A stretch of 20,231 nucleotides of DNA from positions 1 to 20,231 of the IMG/VR virus record IMGVR_UViG_3300030104_003371; one strand, 5' to 3'. Under the pieces are notes generated by a model. It did no database searches. It had not been told where the DNA came from and saw only the letters and a list, made by a program, of their open reading frames with translations. Position numbers and translations under genes: made by a program. Source of the DNA: a virus. Positions 6,500-14,668 of this stretch are shown in pieces (the first letter of the stretch is position 1; each line of letters starts with the position of its first letter).

Positions 6500-7527
6500 C
6501 TGATACTCACTTTGGTGCGAGAAATGACTCGCAACAATTTTTAGATTATTTTCTTGGTTTCATTGAGAACCAGTTCTTACCAGAGTGTGAAAAACAAAAC
6601 ATAGACACTGTGCTACACTTAGGTGATCTTATGGATCGCCGTAAGTTTGTTAATTTCAATACACTCAACCAAGTTCGAGAACGGTTTATTGAGAAACTAG
6701 AAGATCGTGGTATGAAGATGTATTGTCTTATTGGTAACCACGATACCTACTATAAAAATACAAATGAAGTAAATTCTCTCACTGAATTATTTGGAAAGAG
6801 ATATGAATGTTTTGTACCAATAGACACTCCACAAGACATCACCCTTGGTGGTAAAGTCTTTGGGATGGTTCCGTGGATCAACAAAGAGAATAAAGAAGAG
6901 TGTGATGAATTCTTAAAAAATAGTAACGCAGATATAATGTGTGGTCACTTTGAACTTTCTGGTTACGAAGTTCTTCGAGGTGTTAAGTTTGATGGTGGTA
7001 TGAGTGACAACCTGCTTCGTCGGTTCGGAGAAGTGTGGTCTGGTCACTTTCATATGAGGCACAATAAAAATAATGTTCGATATCTAGGAACACCTTATCA
7101 GATCACATTTTCAGATCTACATGAGCAAAAAGGATTTTATGTTTATGACACGGAGTCTGGGGATCTAGACTTCATCTCAAACAATGAGAAAATGTTCCTA
7201 CATATTGATTACACCGATGAGACAGATATCGATGACTTAACTAAATATGAAAACAAATATCTTAAACTGTTCGTGAAAGAGAGAAAAAGTCAAAGTAAAT
7301 TTGATGCATTTGTCGATAATCTTTATGATGCAAAGGTCGGTAGTCTGACCATAGTAGAGAACGAAGAAACAGACATAGAGGATACAGAGGTGGCGGATAT
7401 GTCTTTAGATACGTTATCGTTGATTTATAAAGAAGCAGAAGATTTCTATGAAACAATAGAAGGAATTAATGTTTCTAGATTAAAGAGACTCATTCAAGAA
7501 ATATACATGGAGGCAATATCACAATGA
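6481..7527 (+). CDS. 47: Recombination endonuclease subunit gp47 (Mre11-like)
   Basis: The 348-residue nuclease subunit of the phage Mre11-Rad50-type complex, which resects DNA ends for recombination-dependent replication. Metallophosphoesterase motifs are complete: D8 and H10 in DTHFG, GDLMD with D49, GNHD with N86/H87, then CGHFEL and SGHFHMR with the late metal-binding histidines. YLGTPYQITFSDL continues the Mre11 pattern. T4 gp47 is about the same length (339). ATG 6481 lies inside the gp55 coding end, with GGAG at 6470-6473 as ribosome site. The partner gp46 follows after one small gene. Confidence 0.95.
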   Translation: MRIAILTDTHFGARNDSQQFLDYFLGFIENQFLPECEKQNIDTVLHLGDLMDRRKFVNFNTLNQVRERFIEKLEDRGMKMYCLIGNHDTYYKNTNEVNSLTELFGKRYECFVPIDTPQDITLGGKVFGMVPWINKENKEECDEFLKNSNADIMCGHFELSGYEVLRGVKFDGGMSDNLLRRFGEVWSGHFHMRHNKNNVRYLGTPYQITFSDLHEQKGFYVYDTESGDLDFISNNEKMFLHIDYTDETDIDDLTKYENKYLKLFVKERKSQSKFDAFVDNLYDAKVGSLTIVENEETDIEDTEVADMSLDTLSLIYKEAEDFYETIEGINVSRLKRLIQEIYMEAISQ

Positions 7528-7784
7528 GCGAAGAAGAACAAGAATCAGAGGGATTGGGAGATACCGTAGAAAAAATTATCACCAAGATTGGTGATGTCAC
7601 TAAGATTGAATTTATCCGAAAGAAAAGAGGATGTTCTGGGTGTAGGAAAAGAAAAGAGGCACTGAACAAAGCATTCCCATACAAGAAGTCGGAATCTAAT
7701 TCTTCATCAGAAGAACCATGTACCGATTGTGAAGAAAAGAAAAAGAAAAAAGGCGGATGCAGTTCTTGTGGAAAAAATAAATGA
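7524..7784 (+). CDS. Small cysteine-rich protein between gp47 and gp46
   Basis: An 86-residue protein with three CxxC pairs (C37/C40, C66/C69, C79/C82) in a lysine-rich C-terminal half, and an acidic N-terminus. The block GCSGCRKRKEALNKAFPY is the most conserved-looking part; comparable small proteins are seen next to gp46/gp47 in other marine T4-like phages as far as I recall. The CxxC pairs suggest zinc binding, which is not proved. It overlaps both neighbours by an ATGA junction (7524-7527 and 7781-7784), so it should be made stoichiometrically with the nuclease complex. Function unknown. Confidence 0.72.
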   Translation: MSEEEQESEGLGDTVEKIITKIGDVTKIEFIRKKRGCSGCRKRKEALNKAFPYKKSESNSSSEEPCTDCEEKKKKKGGCSSCGKNK

Positions 7785-9505
7785 TTAGATTCCATAAAGT
7801 GAGATTTAAGAATTTTGGTTCCTTTGGAAACAACGGAACTGAAATTCATCTAGACAGACACAGATCAACTCTGGTGTCTGGTATGAATGGTCATGGAAAG
7901 TCTTTTGCTCTCCTTGACTCTATCACGTTTGCCTTGTTCGGTAAACCATTTCGTAAGATTAATATTCCCCAACTCGTAAACTCAATTAACGAAAAAGATT
8001 GTTATGTTGAAATTTATTTCTCCATAGGAGAAGATGAGTATGTTGTTCATCGAGGTATCAAACCAAAGAAGTTTGAGATCTACAAGAATGGGGAACTGAT
8101 TGATCAAAACGCCAAAGCAAAAGATTACCAAAGAACGCTTGAGGAAAATATCCTTAAGATGAACTACAAGTCTTTTACTCAGGTGGTTATTCTCGGTAGT
8201 TCCTCGTTCGTTCCGTTTATGCAATTGACTGCCGCCGACCGACGAGAAGTTATCGAGGATGTTCTAGACATTCAAGTTTTCTCTGACATGAATACTGTAT
8301 TAAAGACCAGAGTTTCTCTTAAGAAAGAGGAAATTAAGGATCTTGACAATAAAGCAGAACTCCTAAAGTCCAAGATTGAAATTGTTGAAAATCATATTGC
8401 TTCTGTTAAAGAGGCAGATGACTCTAAGATTTCTCTTTTACAAGAAGAACTAAAAGTAACCGATGCACTGGTGGAATCAAATGAATCAGTAATCAGTGGT
8501 CTTCTGGATGAACAAAAAGAATTGATTGATAAGACAGGGGACATTGATTCTGTTAAGTCGTCTTTGTCTAAGTTTGAGAATATGAAAACTATTATCAAGA
8601 AGACACATGACAATAATGACAAGAAGATAACTGATATGCAAGATATGGAACAGTGTCCAACCTGTACACAGGGTGTTCCTGATTCTGTTAAATCTAAACT
8701 CATTAAAAAGTTTGAGGCAAAGCGTGATGAATTTCTTGCTGGTCTAGAAGACATCAGTGAAAAAATTAAAGACAAGAACGAAATGTTGGATGACTTAAAA
8801 AATCTTTCTTCTAGAGCGAAGGATGTCCATGAGCAGATTGTCCAAAGACGAAGCGATATTGACTCAAGTAAAAAGTATTCAAAGAAACTGACAAAGGAAA
8901 TACAGGATATCCAAAGTAAGTCTGCCGAATCAGACACCACCGAGAATGCCACGGTATTGAAGAAGTATAAAAAGGACATGAGCAGTGTCGGTGAAGAAAA
9001 AAATCAACTCAAGGAGGATGCTTTACTTCTTGGTTGTCTTGGTAATCTACTAAAGGACACAGGAATCAAGTCTAAGATCATCCGCCACTATCTCCCAATC
9101 ATGAACAAACTTATTAATAAGTTTCTAACTGACATGGGATTCTTCGCCCAGTTCTCTCTCGATGAAAACTTCAATGAAACAATTAAGAGCAGACATCGAG
9201 ATCAGTTTAGTTACATGTCTTTCTCTGAGGGAGAAAAGATGAGGATTGATCTTGCTCTACTCTTAGCATGGAGAGAAATTGCTCGACTCAAGAATAGTGC
9301 AAATACTAATCTACTAATTCTAGATGAAGTGTTTGACTCCTCATTGGACTCAGTGGGGACGGAGGAGTTTATGAAGTTGATGAGCGTCCTCAGTGCGAAT
9401 ACGCATGTGTTTGTGATCAGTCACAAGTCTGATCAACTCGTAGATAAATTTGATAATCAGATTACCTTCGTGAAGACGGGTAACTTTAGTAAACTAACTG
9501 GATAA
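7781..9505 (+). CDS. 46: Recombination endonuclease subunit gp46 (Rad50-like ATPase)
   Basis: A 574-residue SMC/Rad50-type ATPase (T4 gp46 has 560), partner of gp47. Walker A is GMNGHGKS (34-41). A long coiled-coil region of about residues 170-440 is broken by the zinc-hook CPTC (C292, C295). The ABC signature FSEGEKMR starts at 481, Walker B is LLILDE (511-516), and the H-loop histidine is in ISHK (H548). All functional parts are present, so the complex looks intact. It starts in an ATGA overlap with the cysteine-rich gene and its TAA overlaps the next ATG by one base. Confidence 0.95.
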   Translation: MIRFHKVRFKNFGSFGNNGTEIHLDRHRSTLVSGMNGHGKSFALLDSITFALFGKPFRKINIPQLVNSINEKDCYVEIYFSIGEDEYVVHRGIKPKKFEIYKNGELIDQNAKAKDYQRTLEENILKMNYKSFTQVVILGSSSFVPFMQLTAADRREVIEDVLDIQVFSDMNTVLKTRVSLKKEEIKDLDNKAELLKSKIEIVENHIASVKEADDSKISLLQEELKVTDALVESNESVISGLLDEQKELIDKTGDIDSVKSSLSKFENMKTIIKKTHDNNDKKITDMQDMEQCPTCTQGVPDSVKSKLIKKFEAKRDEFLAGLEDISEKIKDKNEMLDDLKNLSSRAKDVHEQIVQRRSDIDSSKKYSKKLTKEIQDIQSKSAESDTTENATVLKKYKKDMSSVGEEKNQLKEDALLLGCLGNLLKDTGIKSKIIRHYLPIMNKLINKFLTDMGFFAQFSLDENFNETIKSRHRDQFSYMSFSEGEKMRIDLALLLAWREIARLKNSANTNLLILDEVFDSSLDSVGTEEFMKLMSVLSANTHVFVISHKSDQLVDKFDNQITFVKTGNFSKLTG

Positions 9506-10305
9506 TGCAAGAAGGTCAGAAATCAAAATCGTTGCTCCGCTATCCCGGCGGAAAGTCATATGCCATCAGTGCTTTGATGCCATACTTCCCAGATGATATC
9601 ACCGAGATAGTTTCGCCATTTTTTGGTGGTGGATCTTTGGAATGGTATCTTGCATCCAACGGTATCAATGTTTATGGGTATGATATCTTTGAACCATTGG
9701 TAAACTTCTGGCAGCATGTTCTTAATCATAAAGAAGAATTACACGCACGAATTCTAGAGTTTCCAATTCCTCTACCCAAGGAGGAATTTTATCGTATGCA
9801 AAAAGAATATGATAAACTAGAGATTCCACTGGAACAAGCAGCACATTTCTATGTTTTGAACCGAACCAGTTTCTCTGGAACTACTTTCTCTGGGGGCATG
9901 TCTCCCTCTCAGAAAAACTGGAACCCAAGATGTATAGAAAAGTTAAAGAATTTTTCACTAGGTGGACTTTTTGGGTCTGGCGGCACGGTGACGGTTGAGT
10001 GCTTAGACTTTAATGAATCTATGGAAAAGCATAAAAATCTTTTTGCCTATATGGATCCACCTTATCTTTTAGATAATTCTACTTTATATGGTGATCGAGG
10101 AAGCACCCATAAAGATTTTGATCATATGCAATTCTATAATAGAGTAAAAGATATGACTGGTAGGTGGGCGATCTCATATAATGACCACCCAGAACTTCTG
10201 GAACTCTATAAGGACTATAATATTCACACCCCAACATGGAGATATTCTATGAAATCAAAAGGCGGGTGTAAGGAATCATATGAAATATTGATTACTAATT
10301 ACTGA
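9505..10305 (+). CDS. dam: D12-class DNA adenine N6-methyltransferase (Dam-like)
   Basis: A 266-residue enzyme of the Dam family (MethyltransfD12), transferring methyl from SAM to adenine N6. LRYPGGK (11-17) is the N-terminal SAM-site motif, PFFGGGSLEWYLA (38-50) is motif I, YGYDIFEPLVNFW (57-69) contains the acidic SAM-binding position, and DPPY (184-187) is the catalytic motif. The family size is about 260-280, so it looks complete. The target is likely GATC by analogy with T4 Dam but cannot be read from sequence. No restriction endonuclease gene is adjacent, so it acts as an orphan, probably for protection or regulation. It is joined to gp46 by a TAATG junction and is the first gene of an accessory island. 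Confidence 0.88.
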   Translation: MQEGQKSKSLLRYPGGKSYAISALMPYFPDDITEIVSPFFGGGSLEWYLASNGINVYGYDIFEPLVNFWQHVLNHKEELHARILEFPIPLPKEEFYRMQKEYDKLEIPLEQAAHFYVLNRTSFSGTTFSGGMSPSQKNWNPRCIEKLKNFSLGGLFGSGGTVTVECLDFNESMEKHKNLFAYMDPPYLLDNSTLYGDRGSTHKDFDHMQFYNRVKDMTGRWAISYNDHPELLELYKDYNIHTPTWRYSMKSKGGCKESYEILITNY

Positions 10306-10318
10306 TGGACTTTAGCAC

Positions 10319-10347
10319 TTGACATCTGTCCAACCGTGAGGTATACT
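10319..10347 (+). promoter_or_regulatory. Consensus sigma70-type promoter abutting a start codon
   Basis: A perfect TTGACA (10319-10324), a 17-base spacer and TATACT (10342-10347) form the strongest early promoter in the window. The expected start site (10353-10356) coincides with the ATG of the next gene at 10354, implying a leaderless mRNA. The -35 begins 14 bases after the methyltransferase stop. Confidence 0.85.
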
Positions 10348-10353
10348 ACTTGT

Positions 10354-10821
10354 ATGAACATCTTCGTATTAAATAAAAATCCATATGAAGCAGCACGACA
10401 GGCGTGTGATAAGCATGTCGTAAAAATGATTTTAGAGTCTGCTCAAATGCTATGTGCCGTGCATCCGGAAGGAGTAGCACCATATAAGCGTTCTTTTTAT
10501 AATCATCCCTGCACAAAGTGGGTTCGTGAAACTGATAAAAACTATGATTGGTTGGTAAAACATGCACTCGGTTTATGTGCAGAGTATACTCGTCGGTATG
10601 GAAAGACACACAAGTCGGAGGAAGTCATCCAGTGGTGTAGATGTAATCGACCATACCTCCCCATCGGTGAACTCACTAAGCACCCTACATGTATGCCTGA
10701 TAAGTATAAGGTAGATTGTGTAGTGAAGTCTTACCAGAATTATTACAATGGTGAGAAAGCATATTTTGCCAAGTGGAAAGACGGTCCAGTCCCTTCTTGG
10801 TTTACAGGAGTATTTCAATGA
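10354..10821 (+). CDS. Conserved phage protein of unknown function
   Basis: A 155-residue protein starting MNIFVLNKNPYEAARQACDK. I recognise the pattern MNIFVLD-x-x-P-x-x-AA-x-x-x-CDKHVVKMxLE from hypothetical proteins of marine T4-like phages, but know no function. Visible features: CDKHVVKMILESAQML near the start, several conserved-looking Trp and His residues (NHPCTKWVR, NYDWLVKHALGLCAEY), and a C-terminal YFAKWKDGPVPSWF. It is compact, without signal peptide or membrane segment. An in-frame GTG at 10336 lies upstream of the promoter -10 and is rejected as the start. ATG 10354 has no Shine-Dalgarno sequence and sits at the predicted transcription start. Its stop overlaps galE. Confidence 0.75.
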   Translation: MNIFVLNKNPYEAARQACDKHVVKMILESAQMLCAVHPEGVAPYKRSFYNHPCTKWVRETDKNYDWLVKHALGLCAEYTRRYGKTHKSEEVIQWCRCNRPYLPIGELTKHPTCMPDKYKVDCVVKSYQNYYNGEKAYFAKWKDGPVPSWFTGVFQ

Positions 10822-11804
10822 ATCATGAAACAGTTTTAGTTACAGGAGGGGCAGGTTATATTGGATCACATGCCGTACATGCCCTCCTAGCATCCGGCAG
10901 AAAAGTCGTTGTCATCGACCGGGACAAAAAGGCATGTGACCATCTAAGCAAGACGTTCTCCAGAAGAAAAAATAAACCACAAGTCCATTGTTGTGATATT
11001 GATAATGATGTTTGGGTGGACGGGATTATAGAAAATGAAAAACCAACAGCAGTGATGCACTTTGCTGCTGATATATGTGTTCCAGAATCAGTTCAAAATC
11101 CACTCAAGTATTATAGTAATAATACAGCAAAGACTATTCGGTTTCTAGATAAAATTATTAAGCATGGTATTTACCGTTTCATTTTTTCTAGCACTGCGGC
11201 GGTTTATGGTATGCCCCCAGAGGAACATATTGTAGAACAAACTCCATGTCAACCAATTAATCCTTATGGACAATCAAAGTTAATGGTTGAACATGTTCTT
11301 AAGAAAATTTCACAGTCAATTCCAGCGTTTGAATATACTTCATTTAGATACTTCAATGTTGCCGGGGCGCATATATCTGGAAGAATAACTGACCCAAATT
11401 GGAGAGATAAATTAAATATTGTTCCAATGTTCCTTTCCCGCATCTTGTATAAGGACGGAAAGGTAGATGTCTATGGCACAGATTACGATACCCAAGATGG
11501 AACATGTGTTCGTGATTATGTTCACCCGGAAGATATTATTTCTGCACATATGATTGCACTGGACTCCGATGTGTCTGGTGTATATAATCTTGGATCTGGT
11601 AAAGGATACTCCGTTTGGAATGTCGTTGAGAATTTTGTCTCAGTGACCGGTAAAGAATTGGATGTAATACATAAACCACGGAGAAGTGGAGATCCTTCAG
11701 TTTTAATTGCAAACTCAGATAGATTCAGAAATATTTCTGGGTGGGAACCAACCTATTCTCTTAAAGACATGATCGCTACAGCATGGAAGGCGTATGGTAA
11801 ATGA
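10818..11804 (+). CDS. galE: UDP-glucose 4-epimerase (GalE-type)
   Basis: A 328-residue extended short-chain dehydrogenase. GalE interconverts UDP-glucose and UDP-galactose with bound NAD. TGGAGYIGSH (9-18) is the NAD-binding Gly motif, HFAAD (81-85) the next conserved block, SST (124-126) and Y150-x-x-x-K154 (YGQSK) the catalytic set, and RYFNVAGAH a family-typical stretch. E. coli GalE has 338 residues. ATG 10818 is chosen over an in-frame ATG at 10773 because CAGGAG (10805-10810) is well placed and MNHETVLVTGG begins the fold directly; it forms ATGA with the previous stop. A related epimerase (UDP-GlcNAc or uronate type) cannot be excluded. It could feed the glycosyltransferase cassette 4.6 kb downstream. 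Confidence 0.88.
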   Translation: MNHETVLVTGGAGYIGSHAVHALLASGRKVVVIDRDKKACDHLSKTFSRRKNKPQVHCCDIDNDVWVDGIIENEKPTAVMHFAADICVPESVQNPLKYYSNNTAKTIRFLDKIIKHGIYRFIFSSTAAVYGMPPEEHIVEQTPCQPINPYGQSKLMVEHVLKKISQSIPAFEYTSFRYFNVAGAHISGRITDPNWRDKLNIVPMFLSRILYKDGKVDVYGTDYDTQDGTCVRDYVHPEDIISAHMIALDSDVSGVYNLGSGKGYSVWNVVENFVSVTGKELDVIHKPRRSGDPSVLIANSDRFRNISGWEPTYSLKDMIATAWKAYGK

Positions 11805-12904
11805 AAATGAAACGTGATTACATTAAAAAGGCGTATGGTTCAGAACCAACTTGGGATAAAGACATTCCACTCGAAGAGGTAGATGCAGGAGATGTTCTAT
11901 CTTCAATCAACTGGTATGTTACTACATCAGATAAGAGAAACTACAAAAAGTGGACCCTTGAGTGGATGAAGGACAAGAGAAGTTCTTGGACAGATGAAGA
12001 TATTGATTTTGCAAAAAGATCTTCTCTAAAAGAATTTAGATCATACGGTCACTACTGTAGGATGCTCTCCCGTGGTTTCCCACACATCAACCAACTCACC
12101 GATGTTGTTGAAAGTTATATTGCCAAACTAATTGCTCTTGGTAAGACTAAGAAAGAATCCCGTGCAGATAAGGTTGTAATTTCTCCACAAGAGAGAATGA
12201 AAAATCAAGTGACCGAACTCGCGGGAGAGATTATGGGTTTGTGTGATTCAGTAAATGAATCTTTAATAAACAAGACAGATGACTATAAGAAAATTAACAT
12301 TTATAAGTGGTTGGGTCAAAACAATGTTGGTTATCGCCAAGCAGAAATGCTCTCTTTGGTCTTTGCTCCTGCACTAGCAGAACTGGATGAACTTCTGAAG
12401 GGCAAGGACGAGCAACTGATGGAGGGGTATTCTTATCTTAGTAAAAGACAACAGAAGCAACTTTACAAATTTATGGATGGTCTTGTTTCGGATTGTATGA
12501 GATATCACGCAGATAACAAGACAACCCGTAAGAAGAGAAAGATCGATCCTAAGAAGGTTGTTTCTAAGGTACAATATGAAAAGTCTTCAAAGGAGTTTGG
12601 AATCAAAAGTGTCGATCCTGTCGATATATTAGATTCTTCAAAAGTCGTAGTTTATAGTACCAAGTACAACACTTTGAGTGTATACTATGCAAGTGTAGGA
12701 CAGACTCTATCGATCAAGGGGACTACCATTCAGAACTTTGATGAGGATAAATCCGAGTCTCGAACAATCAAGAAACCAAAGGACATTATTAAAACAATTA
12801 AGAACCAGAGTACACTTGATAAGGTTTGGAACTCTCAGCATAGTATGATCAAGACTCCAAACGGAAGACTAAACGCAAACACAGTAATTTTGAAAGTTTT
12901 TTAA
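11801..12904 (+). CDS. Conserved hypothetical protein of marine T4-like phages
   Basis: A 367-residue protein with no domain that I can name. The N-terminal third is basic and helical, with many W and K residues (WYVTTSDKRNYKKWTLEWM). The middle (about 150-240) is helical. The last ~110 residues look like a separate domain: SVYYASVGQTLSIKGTTIQ, then FDEDKSESRTIKKP and the ending NGRLNANTVILKVF. I remember this C-terminal pattern (SVKGTTI, FDE-S, KTLRKP, N-NT-ILKVF) from unannotated cyanophage proteins in the replication region. It starts in an ATGA overlap with galE and ends immediately before rnh, so it is translated with replication genes. It has no resemblance to gp59, gp33 or gp41 that I can see. 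Confidence 0.72.
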   Translation: MKMKRDYIKKAYGSEPTWDKDIPLEEVDAGDVLSSINWYVTTSDKRNYKKWTLEWMKDKRSSWTDEDIDFAKRSSLKEFRSYGHYCRMLSRGFPHINQLTDVVESYIAKLIALGKTKKESRADKVVISPQERMKNQVTELAGEIMGLCDSVNESLINKTDDYKKINIYKWLGQNNVGYRQAEMLSLVFAPALAELDELLKGKDEQLMEGYSYLSKRQQKQLYKFMDGLVSDCMRYHADNKTTRKKRKIDPKKVVSKVQYEKSSKEFGIKSVDPVDILDSSKVVVYSTKYNTLSVYYASVGQTLSIKGTTIQNFDEDKSESRTIKKPKDIIKTIKNQSTLDKVWNSQHSMIKTPNGRLNANTVILKVF

Positions 12905-13783
12905 ATGATTCTCCTCGACACAAACCAGTTGTTTCTCGCCTCCTATTTTGTACACCGAAAACTTCATGAAGAACTAGACGAACATATGCTCAGGCATTTG
13001 TTTCTGAATACTATTCGTATGTACAGAAAACAATTCAAGGATGAATACGGAGAAGTAGTTCTCTGCCTTGAATCTTCTGATTGTTGGAGAAAAGAAGTTT
13101 TCCCAAATTATAAGGCAAACAGGAAAAAGAAGGTCAAGGATGATTCTCATGACTGGAATCAAGTCTTTGGGTTGTTTGAACAATATCTTTCTGAGATCAG
13201 TGGAGTATTTCCTTACATGCAACTTCGCGTACCACACACAGAGGCAGACGATATAATTGCCGTAGTGTGTCAGCAGTTTCATTGTGATGAAAAGATTATG
13301 ATCCTGTCTAACGATAAGGACTTTATGCAACTACAAAGATATCCTTCAATTAAACAATATAGTCCAATCAAGAAAGAACTCTTGGACTGCACATCCCCCA
13401 AGGATTTTCTTCTAGAACATATTCTAAAGGGAGATGCTTCTGATGGTATTCCTAATATTCTTTCTGACGGAGATACGTTTGTTGTCGATGGCAAGAGACA
13501 GAAACCAGTTGGAAAGAAGCGAATGATGCAAATGATTTCTGATGGTAAACTCTCACAAATGGAAAATTGGAAACGTAACCAAACACTGGTTGACTTTACC
13601 TGTATTCCTGATACAATACGAGATGAAATCATCAGGAGATATAAGAATGAAAAAAGTCTTCGGGAAAACCAGCGTCAGGAAATCAAGATGAAACCCGGAG
13701 CAGGACTTTATAACAATGTATCAAATTATCTTTTGGATAAAAAGTTGAATAATTTACTAGACCTTACAGAAGATTTCGTATGA
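12905..13783 (+). CDS. rnh: RNase H / 5'-3' flap exonuclease (T4 Rnh-type)
   Basis: A 292-residue FEN-1-like nuclease that removes lagging-strand RNA primers and adjacent DNA (T4 RNase H has 305 residues). The acidic active-site series is complete: D5 in LLDTNQ, FPNYKANRKKK (66-76, helical gateway), EADD (113-116), SNDKDFMQL with D137 and D139, and GDASDGIPN with D177 and D180. The order and spacing agree with the T4 enzyme. The ATG follows the upstream stop with no gap; no strong ribosome site is evident, so coupling is likely. Placement before clamp genes matches the replication cluster of related phages. Confidence 0.92.
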   Translation: MILLDTNQLFLASYFVHRKLHEELDEHMLRHLFLNTIRMYRKQFKDEYGEVVLCLESSDCWRKEVFPNYKANRKKKVKDDSHDWNQVFGLFEQYLSEISGVFPYMQLRVPHTEADDIIAVVCQQFHCDEKIMILSNDKDFMQLQRYPSIKQYSPIKKELLDCTSPKDFLLEHILKGDASDGIPNILSDGDTFVVDGKRQKPVGKKRMMQMISDGKLSQMENWKRNQTLVDFTCIPDTIRDEIIRRYKNEKSLRENQRQEIKMKPGAGLYNNVSNYLLDKKLNNLLDLTEDFV

Positions 13784-13980
13784 AAAGAAAAAAGAAAGAT
13801 CGTTCCCGTGATGGAGATGGTCGATTTGAAGATCTCGACTATCATGGGTATTATAAGTCTGCACGAAAAACTGAAAAGAGAAACCGCAGACATAGTGCAA
13901 AGAACAATGTTAGAGACATTGCCAAAGGGGGATTGACCCCAGAGGAATATGAGGATTACTACAATAATGACAACAACTGA
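13780..13980 (+). CDS. Small basic protein between rnh and gene 45
   Basis: A 66-residue protein that is strongly basic in its first 50 residues (MKRKKKDRSRDGDGR, then ARKTEKRNRRHSAKNNVRD) and acidic at the end (TPEEYEDYYNNDNN). It starts in an ATGA overlap with rnh and runs into the start region of gene 45. The charge suggests nucleic-acid contact. T4 encodes the late co-activator gp33 near rnh, but the clamp-binding tail of gp33 is not evident here, so I do not assign it. Function unknown. Confidence 0.65.
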   Translation: MKRKKKDRSRDGDGRFEDLDYHGYYKSARKTEKRNRRHSAKNNVRDIAKGGLTPEEYEDYYNNDNN

Positions 13981-13993
13981 AAAGACAACCAAA

Positions 13994-14668
13994 ATGAAAC
14001 TATCAAAACAAACAATCGACATTCTTAAGAACTTCAGTGGAATTAATTCCAACCTACACATTGTCCCCGGACATGATCAGGTAACTGTATCTCCCATGAA
14101 GAATATCATGGTGGAAGCATCGATGGAAGAGGATTTCCCTGTGGAATTTGCAATCTGGGATCTAAGTAAGTTCCTTGGAACTCTATCTCTCTTTGAAGAT
14201 CCTGAACTAGAATTCCATGAGAAGCATGTAACTATTTCTAGTGGTTCAACTGATGTTGTCTATCACTATGCGGAACCAAAGTTGGTGAAGGGATGTAGAC
14301 CAGATCGTGAATTCAACATGCCAGAAACAGTTATTCACTTTGATCTATCACACCGTGAGTTTGTTGAACTTCAACGAGCGTCCGCAGTTCTTCGTCTTCC
14401 CGATCTTTGTATTACAGATAATGATGGGTCTATTGATCTCATCTCTCTGGACAAGAATGATGTAACGAGTAACCGATATTCTATCTCGGTTTCTGATGAT
14501 GTCCCTGATGCGTCTTTCAAGATGTATCTTAAGAGTGAATATCTTAAGTTGCTTCCGGGTGATTACTCGGTTGGTATCTCGGATAAGGTTGTGAGTCGTT
14601 TTGCTCACAGCGACATTGATCTCACTTATTACATTGCACTTGATTCGGACTCCGTATACAATGGTTGA
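13994..14668 (+). CDS. 45: Sliding clamp gp45
   Basis: A 224-residue DNA polymerase processivity clamp (T4 gp45 has 228). As a trimeric ring it tethers polymerase and, with gp55 and gp33, activates late transcription. The N-terminus MKLSKQTIDILKNFSGINS is nearly the T4 start (MKLSKDTTALLKNFATINS), which fixes the homologous start at ATG 13994. FAIWDLSKFLGTLSL (T4 VAIYDLNGFLGILSL) and the ending YYIALDSDS (T4 YVVALEADS) confirm the whole length. In-frame ATGs at 13967 and 13949 would add 9 or 15 residues not present in T4; 13967 lies 12 bases after GAGG, so it remains possible. No strong ribosome site precedes 13994, making it a candidate for RegA control. Confidence 0.94.
   Translation: MKLSKQTIDILKNFSGINSNLHIVPGHDQVTVSPMKNIMVEASMEEDFPVEFAIWDLSKFLGTLSLFEDPELEFHEKHVTISSGSTDVVYHYAEPKLVKGCRPDREFNMPETVIHFDLSHREFVELQRASAVLRLPDLCITDNDGSIDLISLDKNDVTSNRYSISVSDDVPDASFKMYLKSEYLKLLPGDYSVGISDKVVSRFAHSDIDLTYYIALDSDSVYNG

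Noticed and set aside
8392-8979. 195-residue open frame on the minus strand
   Set aside because: Antisense to the gp46 coiled coil; serine/phenylalanine-rich shadow of Glu/Lys codons.
13949-13993. Upstream ATG starts for gp45 (13949, 13967)
   Set aside because: The T4 protein begins at the equivalent of ATG 13994 (MKLSK); extra residues have no counterpart. 13967 is kept as a second choice.
14601-14660. ATG 14601 as the gp44 start
   Set aside because: The first 20 residues would be the gene 45 end read in another frame, with no similarity to gp44.
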